Positions 6,510-13,134 of a DNA stretch of 64,000 nt are shown here, piece by piece. Source of the DNA: CAVQHY01 sp963712465 (GTDB taxonomy: Bacteria; Actinomycetota; Thermoleophilia; Gaiellales; Gaiellaceae); contig CAVQHY010000010.1 in NCBI GenBank assembly GCA_963712465.1, positions 62,001 to 126,000 on the forward strand. The letters are read 5' to 3'. Both the position numbers and the translations under genes were made by a program. Each line of letters begins with the position of its first letter. Within the stretch, counting starts at the first letter, position 1. The notes below the pieces were generated by a model, which saw nothing but the letters and a program-made list of their open reading frames with translations, was not told where the DNA came from and did no database searches.

Positions 6510-9029
6510 TTAGGACCCTTCACCTTCTTCGTCCGCGGCGATGATGGACTCGACGAGATCGAGGTATCGCGCCTCGATTCGCGCCGTCTCCACACCCGTA
6601 GCGCCCTCTGCGTAGACGTGGACCAGCGGCTCGTCCGGGTCCGGCAGCACCTGCGCCCAGCCGTCCGACTCGTACACCTTGATCCCGTCCGTGAGGTCGA
6701 CCTCGCGGCCCTTGAACTGCTCGGCGAGGATACGCATCACCGTCCCTTTTCGCGCCCAGGGGCAGCGAACCTGCCGGTGGACGACCGTGGATTGCGGCAG
6801 CTCTGCCACGATCGCCGAGAGTGGGCGGTCGACGGGAGCGAGCAGTTCGAGCAGCTTGCAAAGGCTTGCCACGCCGTCGTAGGCGGGCAGGAAGTCCGGA
6901 AAGACGAAGCCGCCGCCGACCGCCCCCGCGAACACGACGTCCCTGCCCGCGGCAGCACGCGTCAGGGCCGCCAGCGAGTGCTGCGTCCTCACGACCTCGA
7001 GACCCGACCCCGCCACGATTTCGTCGGCCAGGCGGGTGACCGTGATCGGTAGGGCGAGCCTGCCCCGCCGCGAGTCGGACGCGAGCAGGCGCAGGAAGAG
7101 GAGCAACTCCTGCTCGACGGCCACCTCGTGCGCCTGCTCGTCGACGAGGTAGATCCGCTCACCGTCCTGGTCAAGCACCACGCCGAAGTCGGCCCCGGCG
7201 GCCGTCACGAGCCGCTTTGCCTGTCCCATCGACTCCTTGAGCGAGTCAGCTGCCGGCGCGAGATTCCGCTCGCTCACGTACGCGTGCGCGGCGATCACCT
7301 CGACGTCGAGCTGGCCGAGCACGAGCGGCAGAATCAGCGAGGCGGCCGAGAAAGTGTAATCGACGACGATCCGGAACCCCTTCGCCCGGATCGCCTCGGC
7401 ATCGAGCGTGCGCACCAGGTCGGACGCGTATGTCTCGGCGGCCCGCGCCGGAAACGAGATCTCCCCCACCTCGTTCCAGGCGGCCCGGCGAAACTCCTGG
7501 CGGAGGAAGTTCTTCTCCACCTCCTTCGCGAACGCGGACGACGCCTGAACGCCCGGAGGCTCGAAGACGTTGATCTGAACGATCTCCGGATCGGCCTCGC
7601 TCGTCTTGACGTGCAGTCCGGCCGCGTATCCCTCGCTCTTGAGCAGGTGACGGTTGACCGCGGCCGGCATGACGCGCAGGTCGGCCGCGTGGATGCCCGT
7701 CGAGTTGAGGCCGGAGATGATCGCCCGGCGGACGAGGCGGCACTGGGGAGGTGCCGCCCTGCTGGTGACGATGTGAGAGCCCCGCGGGAGCGCGGTTCCG
7801 AGCGCCATCCCGTACCGCAGCGCGGTCTCGGGCGTGAGGTCGACGTTGATCAGGCCCGACACGCCGTCTCGTCCGAAGATCGTCAGCGACGCGCGCGACT
7901 CCCAGATCACGTTCCGGTCGACGGTGGCGCCGGACTCGACCGCCTTGAACGGGTAGATGCGCACTCCAGGGAGGACGACGCTCTGCTCGCCGATCGTGCA
8001 CTGGTCGCCGATCGCAACGCCCTCGTGCAGGCGGGCACCGGCCCGGATATCGCACATCCTCCCGATGACCGAGCCCTCGACGACCGCGCCGCGGCCGATG
8101 TACGTGGACGCATCGACGACCGAGCGGACAGTGCTTGCGTGCTCGCGGAGCGTCACGCTGGACGAGAGCACCGAGTACGGCTCGACCCGCGCTTCCCGGG
8201 CGATGCGGGAGTAGTTTCCGATGAACGCGGGCCCCTGGATCGAATCGAGGTCGTCGAGGTCGACACCGTCGCCGATCCAGATGTTCCCCTTCAGGCGCAC
8301 GCCCGGGAGCTCGAGCCGCACGTGCTCGTCGAGAGCGTCGAAGTTCGCCTGCCGGTACTGGTCGAGGTTGCCGATGTCCTGCCAGTACCCCTCGGCGACG
8401 TAGCCGTAGAGCGGGCGTCCCATCTCGAGCAGGAGCGGGAACAACTCCTTCGAGAAGTCGTACGGCCGGTCGGTCGGGATGACGGCGAGCACCTCGGGGT
8501 CGATGACGTAGATGCCCGTGTTGATCGTGTCGGTGAAGACCTGCGACCAGGAGGGCTTCTCGAGGAACCGCTCGACGCGCCCGTCGTCGTCGGTGACGAC
8601 GATCCCGAACTCGAGCGGGTTGTCGACCGACTTGAGGCCGATGGTGACAGCTGCGCCCTTCTGCTCGTGGAAGCGCACGAGCGCGCCGAGGTCGATGTCG
8701 CAGAGAGCGTCGCCCGAGATGACCAGGAACGGCTCGTCCAGCTCGTCCTCCGCGAGCTTCACGGAGCCGGCGGTGCCCGCGGGCGTCTCCTCGATCGAGT
8801 AGCGGATCGTGACGTCGTGCGCCTCGCCGGAGCCGAAGTAGCTTCGGATCGCCTGCGGCATGAACGCGAGCGTGACCACGATCTCGTCGAAGCCGTGGCT
8901 GCGCAGCAGCTCGACGATGTGCTCCATGCACGGCTTGCCGACGATCGGAACCATCGGCTTGGGCTGATTCGAGGTCAGCGGCCGTAGGCGGGTACCCTCC
9001 CCGCCGGCCATCACTACGGCCTTCCTCAC
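6510..9029 (-). CDS. Mannose-1-phosphate guanylyltransferase fused to a degenerate phosphomannomutase domain
   Basis: An 839-residue fusion. Residues 1-240 form a nucleotidyltransferase (AVVMAGGEGTRLRPLT, then PKPMVPIVGKP), about 250-370 left-handed beta-helix hexapeptide repeats, and 385-830 a phosphohexomutase fold. It should make GDP-mannose from mannose-1-P and GTP for glycans or lipids. The mutase part lacks the TASHNP phosphoserine motif (here KTSEADPE near residue 478). The metal loop reads DQDGER instead of DGDxDR, and the sugar loop GExSGH reads AVGGGF. It may therefore be regulatory rather than catalytic. The GTG at 9029 overlaps the pgsA stop by four bases, which fixes the start inside a much longer open frame. 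Confidence 0.88.
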   Translation of the reverse strand: MRKAVVMAGGEGTRLRPLTSNQPKPMVPIVGKPCMEHIVELLRSHGFDEIVVTLAFMPQAIRSYFGSGEAHDVTIRYSIEETPAGTAGSVKLAEDELDEPFLVISGDALCDIDLGALVRFHEQKGAAVTIGLKSVDNPLEFGIVVTDDDGRVERFLEKPSWSQVFTDTINTGIYVIDPEVLAVIPTDRPYDFSKELFPLLLEMGRPLYGYVAEGYWQDIGNLDQYRQANFDALDEHVRLELPGVRLKGNIWIGDGVDLDDLDSIQGPAFIGNYSRIAREARVEPYSVLSSSVTLREHASTVRSVVDASTYIGRGAVVEGSVIGRMCDIRAGARLHEGVAIGDQCTIGEQSVVLPGVRIYPFKAVESGATVDRNVIWESRASLTIFGRDGVSGLINVDLTPETALRYGMALGTALPRGSHIVTSRAAPPQCRLVRRAIISGLNSTGIHAADLRVMPAAVNRHLLKSEGYAAGLHVKTSEADPEIVQINVFEPPGVQASSAFAKEVEKNFLRQEFRRAAWNEVGEISFPARAAETYASDLVRTLDAEAIRAKGFRIVVDYTFSAASLILPLVLGQLDVEVIAAHAYVSERNLAPAADSLKESMGQAKRLVTAAGADFGVVLDQDGERIYLVDEQAHEVAVEQELLLFLRLLASDSRRGRLALPITVTRLADEIVAGSGLEVVRTQHSLAALTRAAAGRDVVFAGAVGGGFVFPDFLPAYDGVASLCKLLELLAPVDRPLSAIVAELPQSTVVHRQVRCPWARKGTVMRILAEQFKGREVDLTDGIKVYESDGWAQVLPDPDEPLVHVYAEGATGVETARIEARYLDLVESIIAADEEGEGS

Positions 9030-9583
9030 CGCCCGGTCTCCCGGCGGGCCTTGACGACGTACGTGAGCGCGGCCGCGACGGCCAGGCCGACGCCGATCCA
9101 GAAGACCCAGAGCGGCCAGGTCGTGCCGACGCTCGAGGCGATCAGTCCCGTCACGCCCATGTAGAGCACCCAGGTCGCGACCTTTCCGAGCATGCTCACC
9201 GAGAAGTCGTACCCGCGGCCCTTCACGAGCGGATAGCCGCCGACGAGGACGATGTCCCGGACGAGCACGATTGCGGCTCCCACCCAGGGCAGCCTGCCGT
9301 CGATCGCGAGGATCACCACCGCCGAGTCGATCATCAGCCGGTCTGCCAGCGGGTCGGCGAACCGTCCGAACTCGGACTGCACGTGCCAGCGGCGCGCGAG
9401 CCAGCCGTCGATCTGATCCGTGAACGCGGCTGCCCCGAACAGCGCCGCAAGCGCCCAACTCCCGGTCCCGTCCCGCGCGAGCAGGAGGATCACGAACACC
9501 GGCACCGCCGCCAGCCGCAGGATCGTCAGGGCGTTCGGAAGCTGGGCGAGCGGCGCGGGGACGGCACGAGCGGTGCTGCTCAT
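9026..9583 (-). CDS. pgsA: CDP-alcohol phosphatidyltransferase (PgsA-like)
   Basis: A membrane enzyme of 185 residues that transfers a phosphatidyl group from CDP-diacylglycerol to an alcohol, most likely glycerol-3-phosphate. The signature DG(X)2AR(X)8G(X)3D(X)3D is complete (TDQIDGWLARR, then EFGRFADPLADRL). Four to six hydrophobic segments follow. The ATG at 9583 is favoured over an upstream codon because a TACCAT -10 box lies 8 bases before it. It forms an operon with the GDP-mannose enzyme, a pairing that would suit phosphatidylinositol mannoside-like lipids, so the alcohol could also be inositol-phosphate. Confidence 0.85.
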   Translation of the reverse strand: MSSTARAVPAPLAQLPNALTILRLAAVPVFVILLLARDGTGSWALAALFGAAAFTDQIDGWLARRWHVQSEFGRFADPLADRLMIDSAVVILAIDGRLPWVGAAIVLVRDIVLVGGYPLVKGRGYDFSVSMLGKVATWVLYMGVTGLIASSVGTTWPLWVFWIGVGLAVAAALTYVVKARRETGR

Positions 9584-9591
9584 CGCAGGGA

Positions 9592-9601
9592 ATGGTAACT
9601 T
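9592..9601. promoter_or_regulatory. Overlapping divergent leaderless promoters
   Basis: In ATGGTAACTT the plus strand gives TAACTT (9596-9601, 7 bases before the GTG at 9609). The minus strand gives TACCAT (9597-9592, 8 bases before the ATG at 9583). The two -10 boxes share two base pairs, so the promoters should be mutually exclusive and both mRNAs leaderless. Confidence 0.55.
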
Positions 9602-9608
9602 CGCGCCG

Positions 9609-10616
9609 GTGCCGCGCCTGCTTGCGTTCCCCGGGTTCGTCAACGCGCACAGCCACGCGTTCCAGCGGGCGATGAGAGGACGGACGGAGGGCGGCGACTT
9701 CTGGGCCTGGCGCGAGACGATGGTCGCCGAAGCAGAGCGGCTGACCCCGGCCTCGGTACGCGAGGAGTACGAGCTCGTCTACCGCGAGCTGCTCGCGGCC
9801 GGCTACACGGCCGTCGGCGAGTTCCACTACGTCGGCTTCGAGGAGGCGAAGGCCGCGCTCGACGCGGCGAACGCGGCCGGGATCGGGATCGTGCTGCTCC
9901 ATGTCGCCTACGCACGGGGCGGGATCGAGCGCTTCCGCCAGGACTCCGTGGCCCACTACCTGCGAGAGGTCGAGGCGCTGCGCGAGACGGGCGCGAGCGT
10001 CGGCCTCGCCCCCCACTCCGTGCGCGCCTGCCCGCGGGACTGGCTGCAGGAGCTCGGCGCCTACGCGGAGCGGGAGGAGCTCGTCCTGCACGTGCACGCC
10101 GACGAGCAGCCGCGCGAGATCGAGGAATGCGTCGCCGAGCACGGCCTGCGTCCCGTCGAGCTGCTGGCAGCGACCGGCTGCCTCGGCCCGCGCACGACGA
10201 TCGTTCACGCGACGCACGCCGACGAGGACGAGCTCGATCTCCTCGCGCAGGCGGGTTCCCGCATCTGCGTCTGCCCGACGACCGAGGCAAACCTCGGTGA
10301 CGGGTTCCTGCCCGTCGAGGAGGTCGTCGCCCGGGGGATCGGCCTGTGCATCGGGTCCGACTCGAACGTGCGCATCGACCCGTTCGAGGAGCTTCGCGAG
10401 CTCGAGGGGATCGCGCGTCGCCAGGGGTTGCGTCGCAACGTCATCGCTCCCGAGGAGCTCTGGAGCATCGGCACGGTGAACGGGGCCGAGGCGCTCGACC
10501 TCGCCGCCTGGGAGGGGATCGAGATCGATCTCGACCACCCCGCCCTGCGCAGAGTCGCCGAGGACGAGGCACCGGCCGCGCTCCTGTTCGGGTGCGCCGC
10601 CGACGTCGTGGTCTAG
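9609..10616 (+). CDS. HutF-like amidohydrolase (formimidoylglutamate deiminase family), short form
   Basis: A metal-dependent hydrolase of 335 residues. Metal and active-site signatures are PGFVNAHSHAFQRAMRGR (HxH near residue 14), GEFHYVGF, LHVHADEQPREIEEC, IVHATHADEDE and CIGSDSNVRIDPF. These match HutF, which converts N-formimidoyl-glutamate to N-formyl-glutamate in histidine breakdown. HutF is usually about 450 residues; here the N-terminal beta-sandwich half and part of the C-terminal half are absent. No other hut gene is nearby, so the substrate may differ. The GTG start is supported by the -10 box at 9596. Confidence 0.8.
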   Translation: MPRLLAFPGFVNAHSHAFQRAMRGRTEGGDFWAWRETMVAEAERLTPASVREEYELVYRELLAAGYTAVGEFHYVGFEEAKAALDAANAAGIGIVLLHVAYARGGIERFRQDSVAHYLREVEALRETGASVGLAPHSVRACPRDWLQELGAYAEREELVLHVHADEQPREIEECVAEHGLRPVELLAATGCLGPRTTIVHATHADEDELDLLAQAGSRICVCPTTEANLGDGFLPVEEVVARGIGLCIGSDSNVRIDPFEELRELEGIARRQGLRRNVIAPEELWSIGTVNGAEALDLAAWEGIEIDLDHPALRRVAEDEAPAALLFGCAADVVV

Positions 10617-10634
10617 CAACCAGTCGCCACGCAC

Positions 10635-10675
10635 CCCGGTTCGGCTTCGCCGAACCGGGCCAGACTTCGGTCTGG
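10635..10675. terminator. Twin UUCG-type hairpins between convergent genes
   Basis: Two perfect stem-loops abut. The first has an 11-bp stem at 10635-10645/10649-10659; the second has a 6-bp stem around C(TTCG)G at 10660-10675. They sit between the HutF-like gene (+) and trpB (-) and likely serve as a terminator in both directions. There is no poly-T. Confidence 0.65.
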
Positions 10676-10696
10676 CACCGTGAGCGCGAAACCTCG

Positions 10697-12061
10697 CTAC
10701 GCGGCGACCATCGGCAGCTCGCCCAGCGCCTCGTCGACGGCCTTCTGCGAGTACTCGACGTCCGGGAGCCGGCCGGCGAAGTAGTCGTCGTACGCGCCCA
10801 TGTCGAAGTGGCCGTGGCCGCAGAGGTTGAAGGCGATCACCGTCTCCTCCCCGGCCTCCCTGGCGCGCAGCGCCTCGTCGATGACGACGCGGATCGCATG
10901 GCTCGGCTCGGGGGCCGGCACGATCCCCTCGGTCCTGGCGAACTGCACTCCCGCCTCGAAGATCGCGTTCTGGGTCACCGCCTGCGCCTCGATCAGCCCG
11001 AGGTCGTAGAGGTGGCAGACGATCGGCGCCATCCCGTGGTAGCGCAGCCCGCCCGCGTGCACGGGCGCCGGGATGAACGAGTGGCCGAGCGTGTACATCT
11101 TGATCAGCGGCGTCGTCATCGCCGTGTCGCCGAAGTCGTAGACGTACTTGCCCTTGGTGAGGCTCGGGCATGCTGCGGGCTCCACGGCGACGATGCGGGT
11201 CTTCTTGCCGCCGGTCAGGTTCTGGCGCACGAAGGGCAGCGCGAACCCGGCGAAGTTCGAGCCGCCGCCGGAGCAGCCGACGACGACGTCGGGGTACTCG
11301 CCGGCGAGCTCGACCTGCTTGAGTGTCTCCTCGCCGATCACCGTTTGATGCATGAGCACGTGGTTCAGCACCGACCCGAGCGAGTACTTCTTCGCACCGC
11401 CGCTCGTCGCTGCTACCTCGACCGCCTCGGAGATCGCGATCCCGAGCGAGCCGGTCGAGTCGGGATGCTTCTCCAGGATTGCGCGGCCCGCGTTCGTCGT
11501 CGTCGACGGGCTCGGCGTCACGTCGGCGCCCCAGAGCTGGATCATGCTGCGCCGGTAGGGCTTCTGCTCGTATGAGACCTTGACCATGAAGACCTCGCAG
11601 GCGAGCCCGAAAAGGTTGCAGGACAGAGAGAGCGCGCTCCCCCACTGACCCGCACCGGTCTCCGTCGTGAGCGCCTTCACGCCCTCCTGCTTGTTGTAGT
11701 AGGCCTGCGCCACCGCGGTGTTCGGCTTGTGGGAACCGGCCGGCGACACGCCCTCGTATTTGAAGTAGATGTGCGCGGGCGTTTCGAGCGCCTGCTCGAG
11801 TCGCCGCGCCCGGTAGAAGGGCGTCGGCCGCCAGAGCTTGTAGATGTCGCGGACGTCCTTGGGGATGTCGATGTAGCGATCGCTGCTCACCTCCTGCCCG
11901 ATCAGCTCCATCGGGAACAGGGGGGCGAGATCGTCAGGGCCGATCGGCTGGCCGGTGCCCGGGTGGATCACCGGCGGAAGCGGGGTGGGCAGGTCGGCCT
12001 GGACGTTGTACCACTGCTTGGGAATATCGGACTCGCTGAGGATGAACTTGGTCGTTTCCAT
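10697..12061 (-). CDS. trpB: Tryptophan synthase beta-like PLP enzyme, TrpB2 type
   Basis: A 454-residue PLP enzyme joining indole and serine to give tryptophan. The PLP lysine is in EGVSPAGSHKPNTA and the phosphate cradle is GCSGGGSNFAG. The extended N-terminus (KFILSESDIPKQWYNVQADL) and LWRPTPFYRARRLE mark the TrpB2 subgroup, which in many organisms acts without a tight TrpA complex. No trpA or other trp gene is adjacent, so it may act as an indole salvage enzyme. The ATG at 12061, not the one at 12073, is preferred because TATGCT lies 7 bases upstream. Confidence 0.93.
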   Translation of the reverse strand: METTKFILSESDIPKQWYNVQADLPTPLPPVIHPGTGQPIGPDDLAPLFPMELIGQEVSSDRYIDIPKDVRDIYKLWRPTPFYRARRLEQALETPAHIYFKYEGVSPAGSHKPNTAVAQAYYNKQEGVKALTTETGAGQWGSALSLSCNLFGLACEVFMVKVSYEQKPYRRSMIQLWGADVTPSPSTTTNAGRAILEKHPDSTGSLGIAISEAVEVAATSGGAKKYSLGSVLNHVLMHQTVIGEETLKQVELAGEYPDVVVGCSGGGSNFAGFALPFVRQNLTGGKKTRIVAVEPAACPSLTKGKYVYDFGDTAMTTPLIKMYTLGHSFIPAPVHAGGLRYHGMAPIVCHLYDLGLIEAQAVTQNAIFEAGVQFARTEGIVPAPEPSHAIRVVIDEALRAREAGEETVIAFNLCGHGHFDMGAYDDYFAGRLPDVEYSQKAVDEALGELPMVAA

Positions 12062-12068
12062 GGCGGCG

Positions 12069-12074
12069 AGCATA
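12069..12074 (-). promoter_or_regulatory. TATGCT -10 box, leaderless
   Basis: On the minus strand TATGCT is followed by 7 bases and the trpB ATG at 12061. It overlaps the alternative upstream ATG and argues against it. Confidence 0.5.
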
Positions 12075-12138
12075 GACCGGCTCGGCTCGCTTGTGTAGGC
12101 GCCGAAGGAAGCGACGGCCGTCCAGCTCGCCGCGACCG

Positions 12139-12945
12139 CTACGCGCCGCCGGCCGCGAGCTCCTTGGAACGCCGCATGGCGGCCTGGATCGCGTTCAGAA
12201 ACGCGGCGCGCACGCCCGCCTGCTCGAGCTCGTGGATCGCGGCGATCGTCGTTCCGCCCGGTGACGTGACGGTCTCGCGAAGCTCGACGGGATGCATCCT
12301 CCTGTCGCGCAGGAGCTTGGCCGTGCCGAACATCGTCTGGACGACGAGGTCGGTCGAGATCTCCCGGGAGAGCCCGAGGAGGATGCCGGCCTCGATCATC
12401 GACTCGGCGAGCAGCGCGAAGTACGCCGGCCCCGAGCCGGAGACCGCGGTGATCGCGTCCATCGAATCCTCGTGCACGCGAACGGAGCGGCCGACGTGGG
12501 CGAGCACCTCCTCCGCCCGGGCGAGGTGCTCCTCCCGCGCGTGTGCTCCCGCGGCGATGCCGGCCATGCCCTCGTGCACGGTCGCGGGCGTGTTCGGCAT
12601 CGCCCGCACGACGGGCACGTTCCCGTTCAGCTGGGCTTCGATTGCGCGGGTGGGGATCGCTGCGGCGATCGTGATCACCGTCTGCTGCGGGGTGACGGCG
12701 TCGCGGATCTCGGCGAGCAGCGGCTCGATGTCCTGGGGCTTCACCGCGATCACCACGATCTCGGCCTCACGCACGGCGTCGGCGTTCGAGCTGGTCGCCT
12801 CGATCGCGTAGCGGTCGCGCAGCTCCTGGAGCCGCTCCTGCCGCCGCCCTGTGGCGACGATCTCGTGCCAGCCCGACGAGACCAGCCCGGCGATCAGGGC
12901 CTCGCCGATCTTCCCGGCGCCGAGGACGGCGATCTTCGCGCTCAT
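12139..12945 (-). CDS. proC: Pyrroline-5-carboxylate reductase
   Basis: Last step of proline synthesis: 1-pyrroline-5-carboxylate + NAD(P)H to proline. The 268 residues are normal for the family. The Rossmann motif is VLGAGKIGEAL at residues 7-17. The family signature covers AVSGSGPAYFALLAESMIEA and LRETVTSPGGTT. The ATG sits in the 3' arm of a 14-bp perfect hairpin whose loop holds the AAAGG ribosome-binding site, suggesting translation is controlled by RNA folding. It lies downstream of the GH15 gene but is separated from it by a run of hairpins. Confidence 0.95.
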   Translation of the reverse strand: MSAKIAVLGAGKIGEALIAGLVSSGWHEIVATGRRQERLQELRDRYAIEATSSNADAVREAEIVVIAVKPQDIEPLLAEIRDAVTPQQTVITIAAAIPTRAIEAQLNGNVPVVRAMPNTPATVHEGMAGIAAGAHAREEHLARAEEVLAHVGRSVRVHEDSMDAITAVSGSGPAYFALLAESMIEAGILLGLSREISTDLVVQTMFGTAKLLRDRRMHPVELRETVTSPGGTTIAAIHELEQAGVRAAFLNAIQAAMRRSKELAAGGA

Positions 12946-12971
12946 AGGCCAACCTTTGGCCTATGAGCGTG
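12937..12971 (-). promoter_or_regulatory. Hairpin enclosing the proC ribosome-binding site and start codon
   Basis: The arms 12939-12952 and 12956-12969 are perfect 14-nt complements around a 3-nt loop, extendable by a G-U and a C-G pair. On the minus strand the AAAGG Shine-Dalgarno (12957-12953) occupies the loop and stem top. The ATG (12945-12943) is paired inside the 3' arm. In RNA this should hide the start. Confidence 0.7.
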
Positions 12972-12981
12972 TGGAGGGGGT

Positions 12982-13007
12982 GTGGGGGAACCGGGAGGTT
13001 CCCCCAC
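12982..13007. repeat. 10-bp perfect hairpin
   Basis: GTGGGGGAAC and its complement flank a 6-nt loop. It is one of four strong hairpins packed between the GH15 gene and proC. It could act as a terminator or a processing site. Confidence 0.55.
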
Positions 13008-13026
13008 TGGGTGGAAGAAGGGGGCG

Positions 13027-13053
13027 CGCGGGGGAAACATGGTTTCCCCCGCG
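13027..13053. repeat. 12-bp perfect hairpin
   Basis: CGCGGGGGAAAC and its complement flank a 3-nt loop. It shares the GGGGGAAAC/GGGGGAAC core with the hairpin at 12982, so the two may be copies of one unit. Confidence 0.55.
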
Positions 13054-13102
13054 GGAGCAAGCCGAAGGCGAGCGACGCTCATGGCCCAGGAGCGTACCCA
13101 CG

Positions 13103-13126
13103 CCGGCCGAGGCATGCCTCGGCCGG
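13103..13126 (-). terminator. Perfect 24-bp palindrome after the GH15 gene
   Basis: CCGGCCGAGG, four bases, then its complement, starting 8 bases after the GH15 stop codon. Very stable and correctly placed for a terminator, though without a T-tract. Confidence 0.6.
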
Positions 13127-13134
13127 ACGGCGCT

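Noticed and set aside
7128..8987. Long plus-strand frame of 619 codons opposite the GDP-mannose gene
   Set aside because: Arg/Asp/Val-rich antisense shadow with no domain; the minus strand encodes clear motifs.
6510..11645. Open frame of 1711 codons spanning several genes
   Set aside because: Only the part up to the GTG at 9029 matches a protein family. The rest is antisense or out-of-frame reading of pgsA, the HutF-like gene and trpB in GC-rich DNA.
12937..13126. CRISPR-like array
   Set aside because: The hairpins differ in sequence and spacing, there are no regular spacers and no cas genes.
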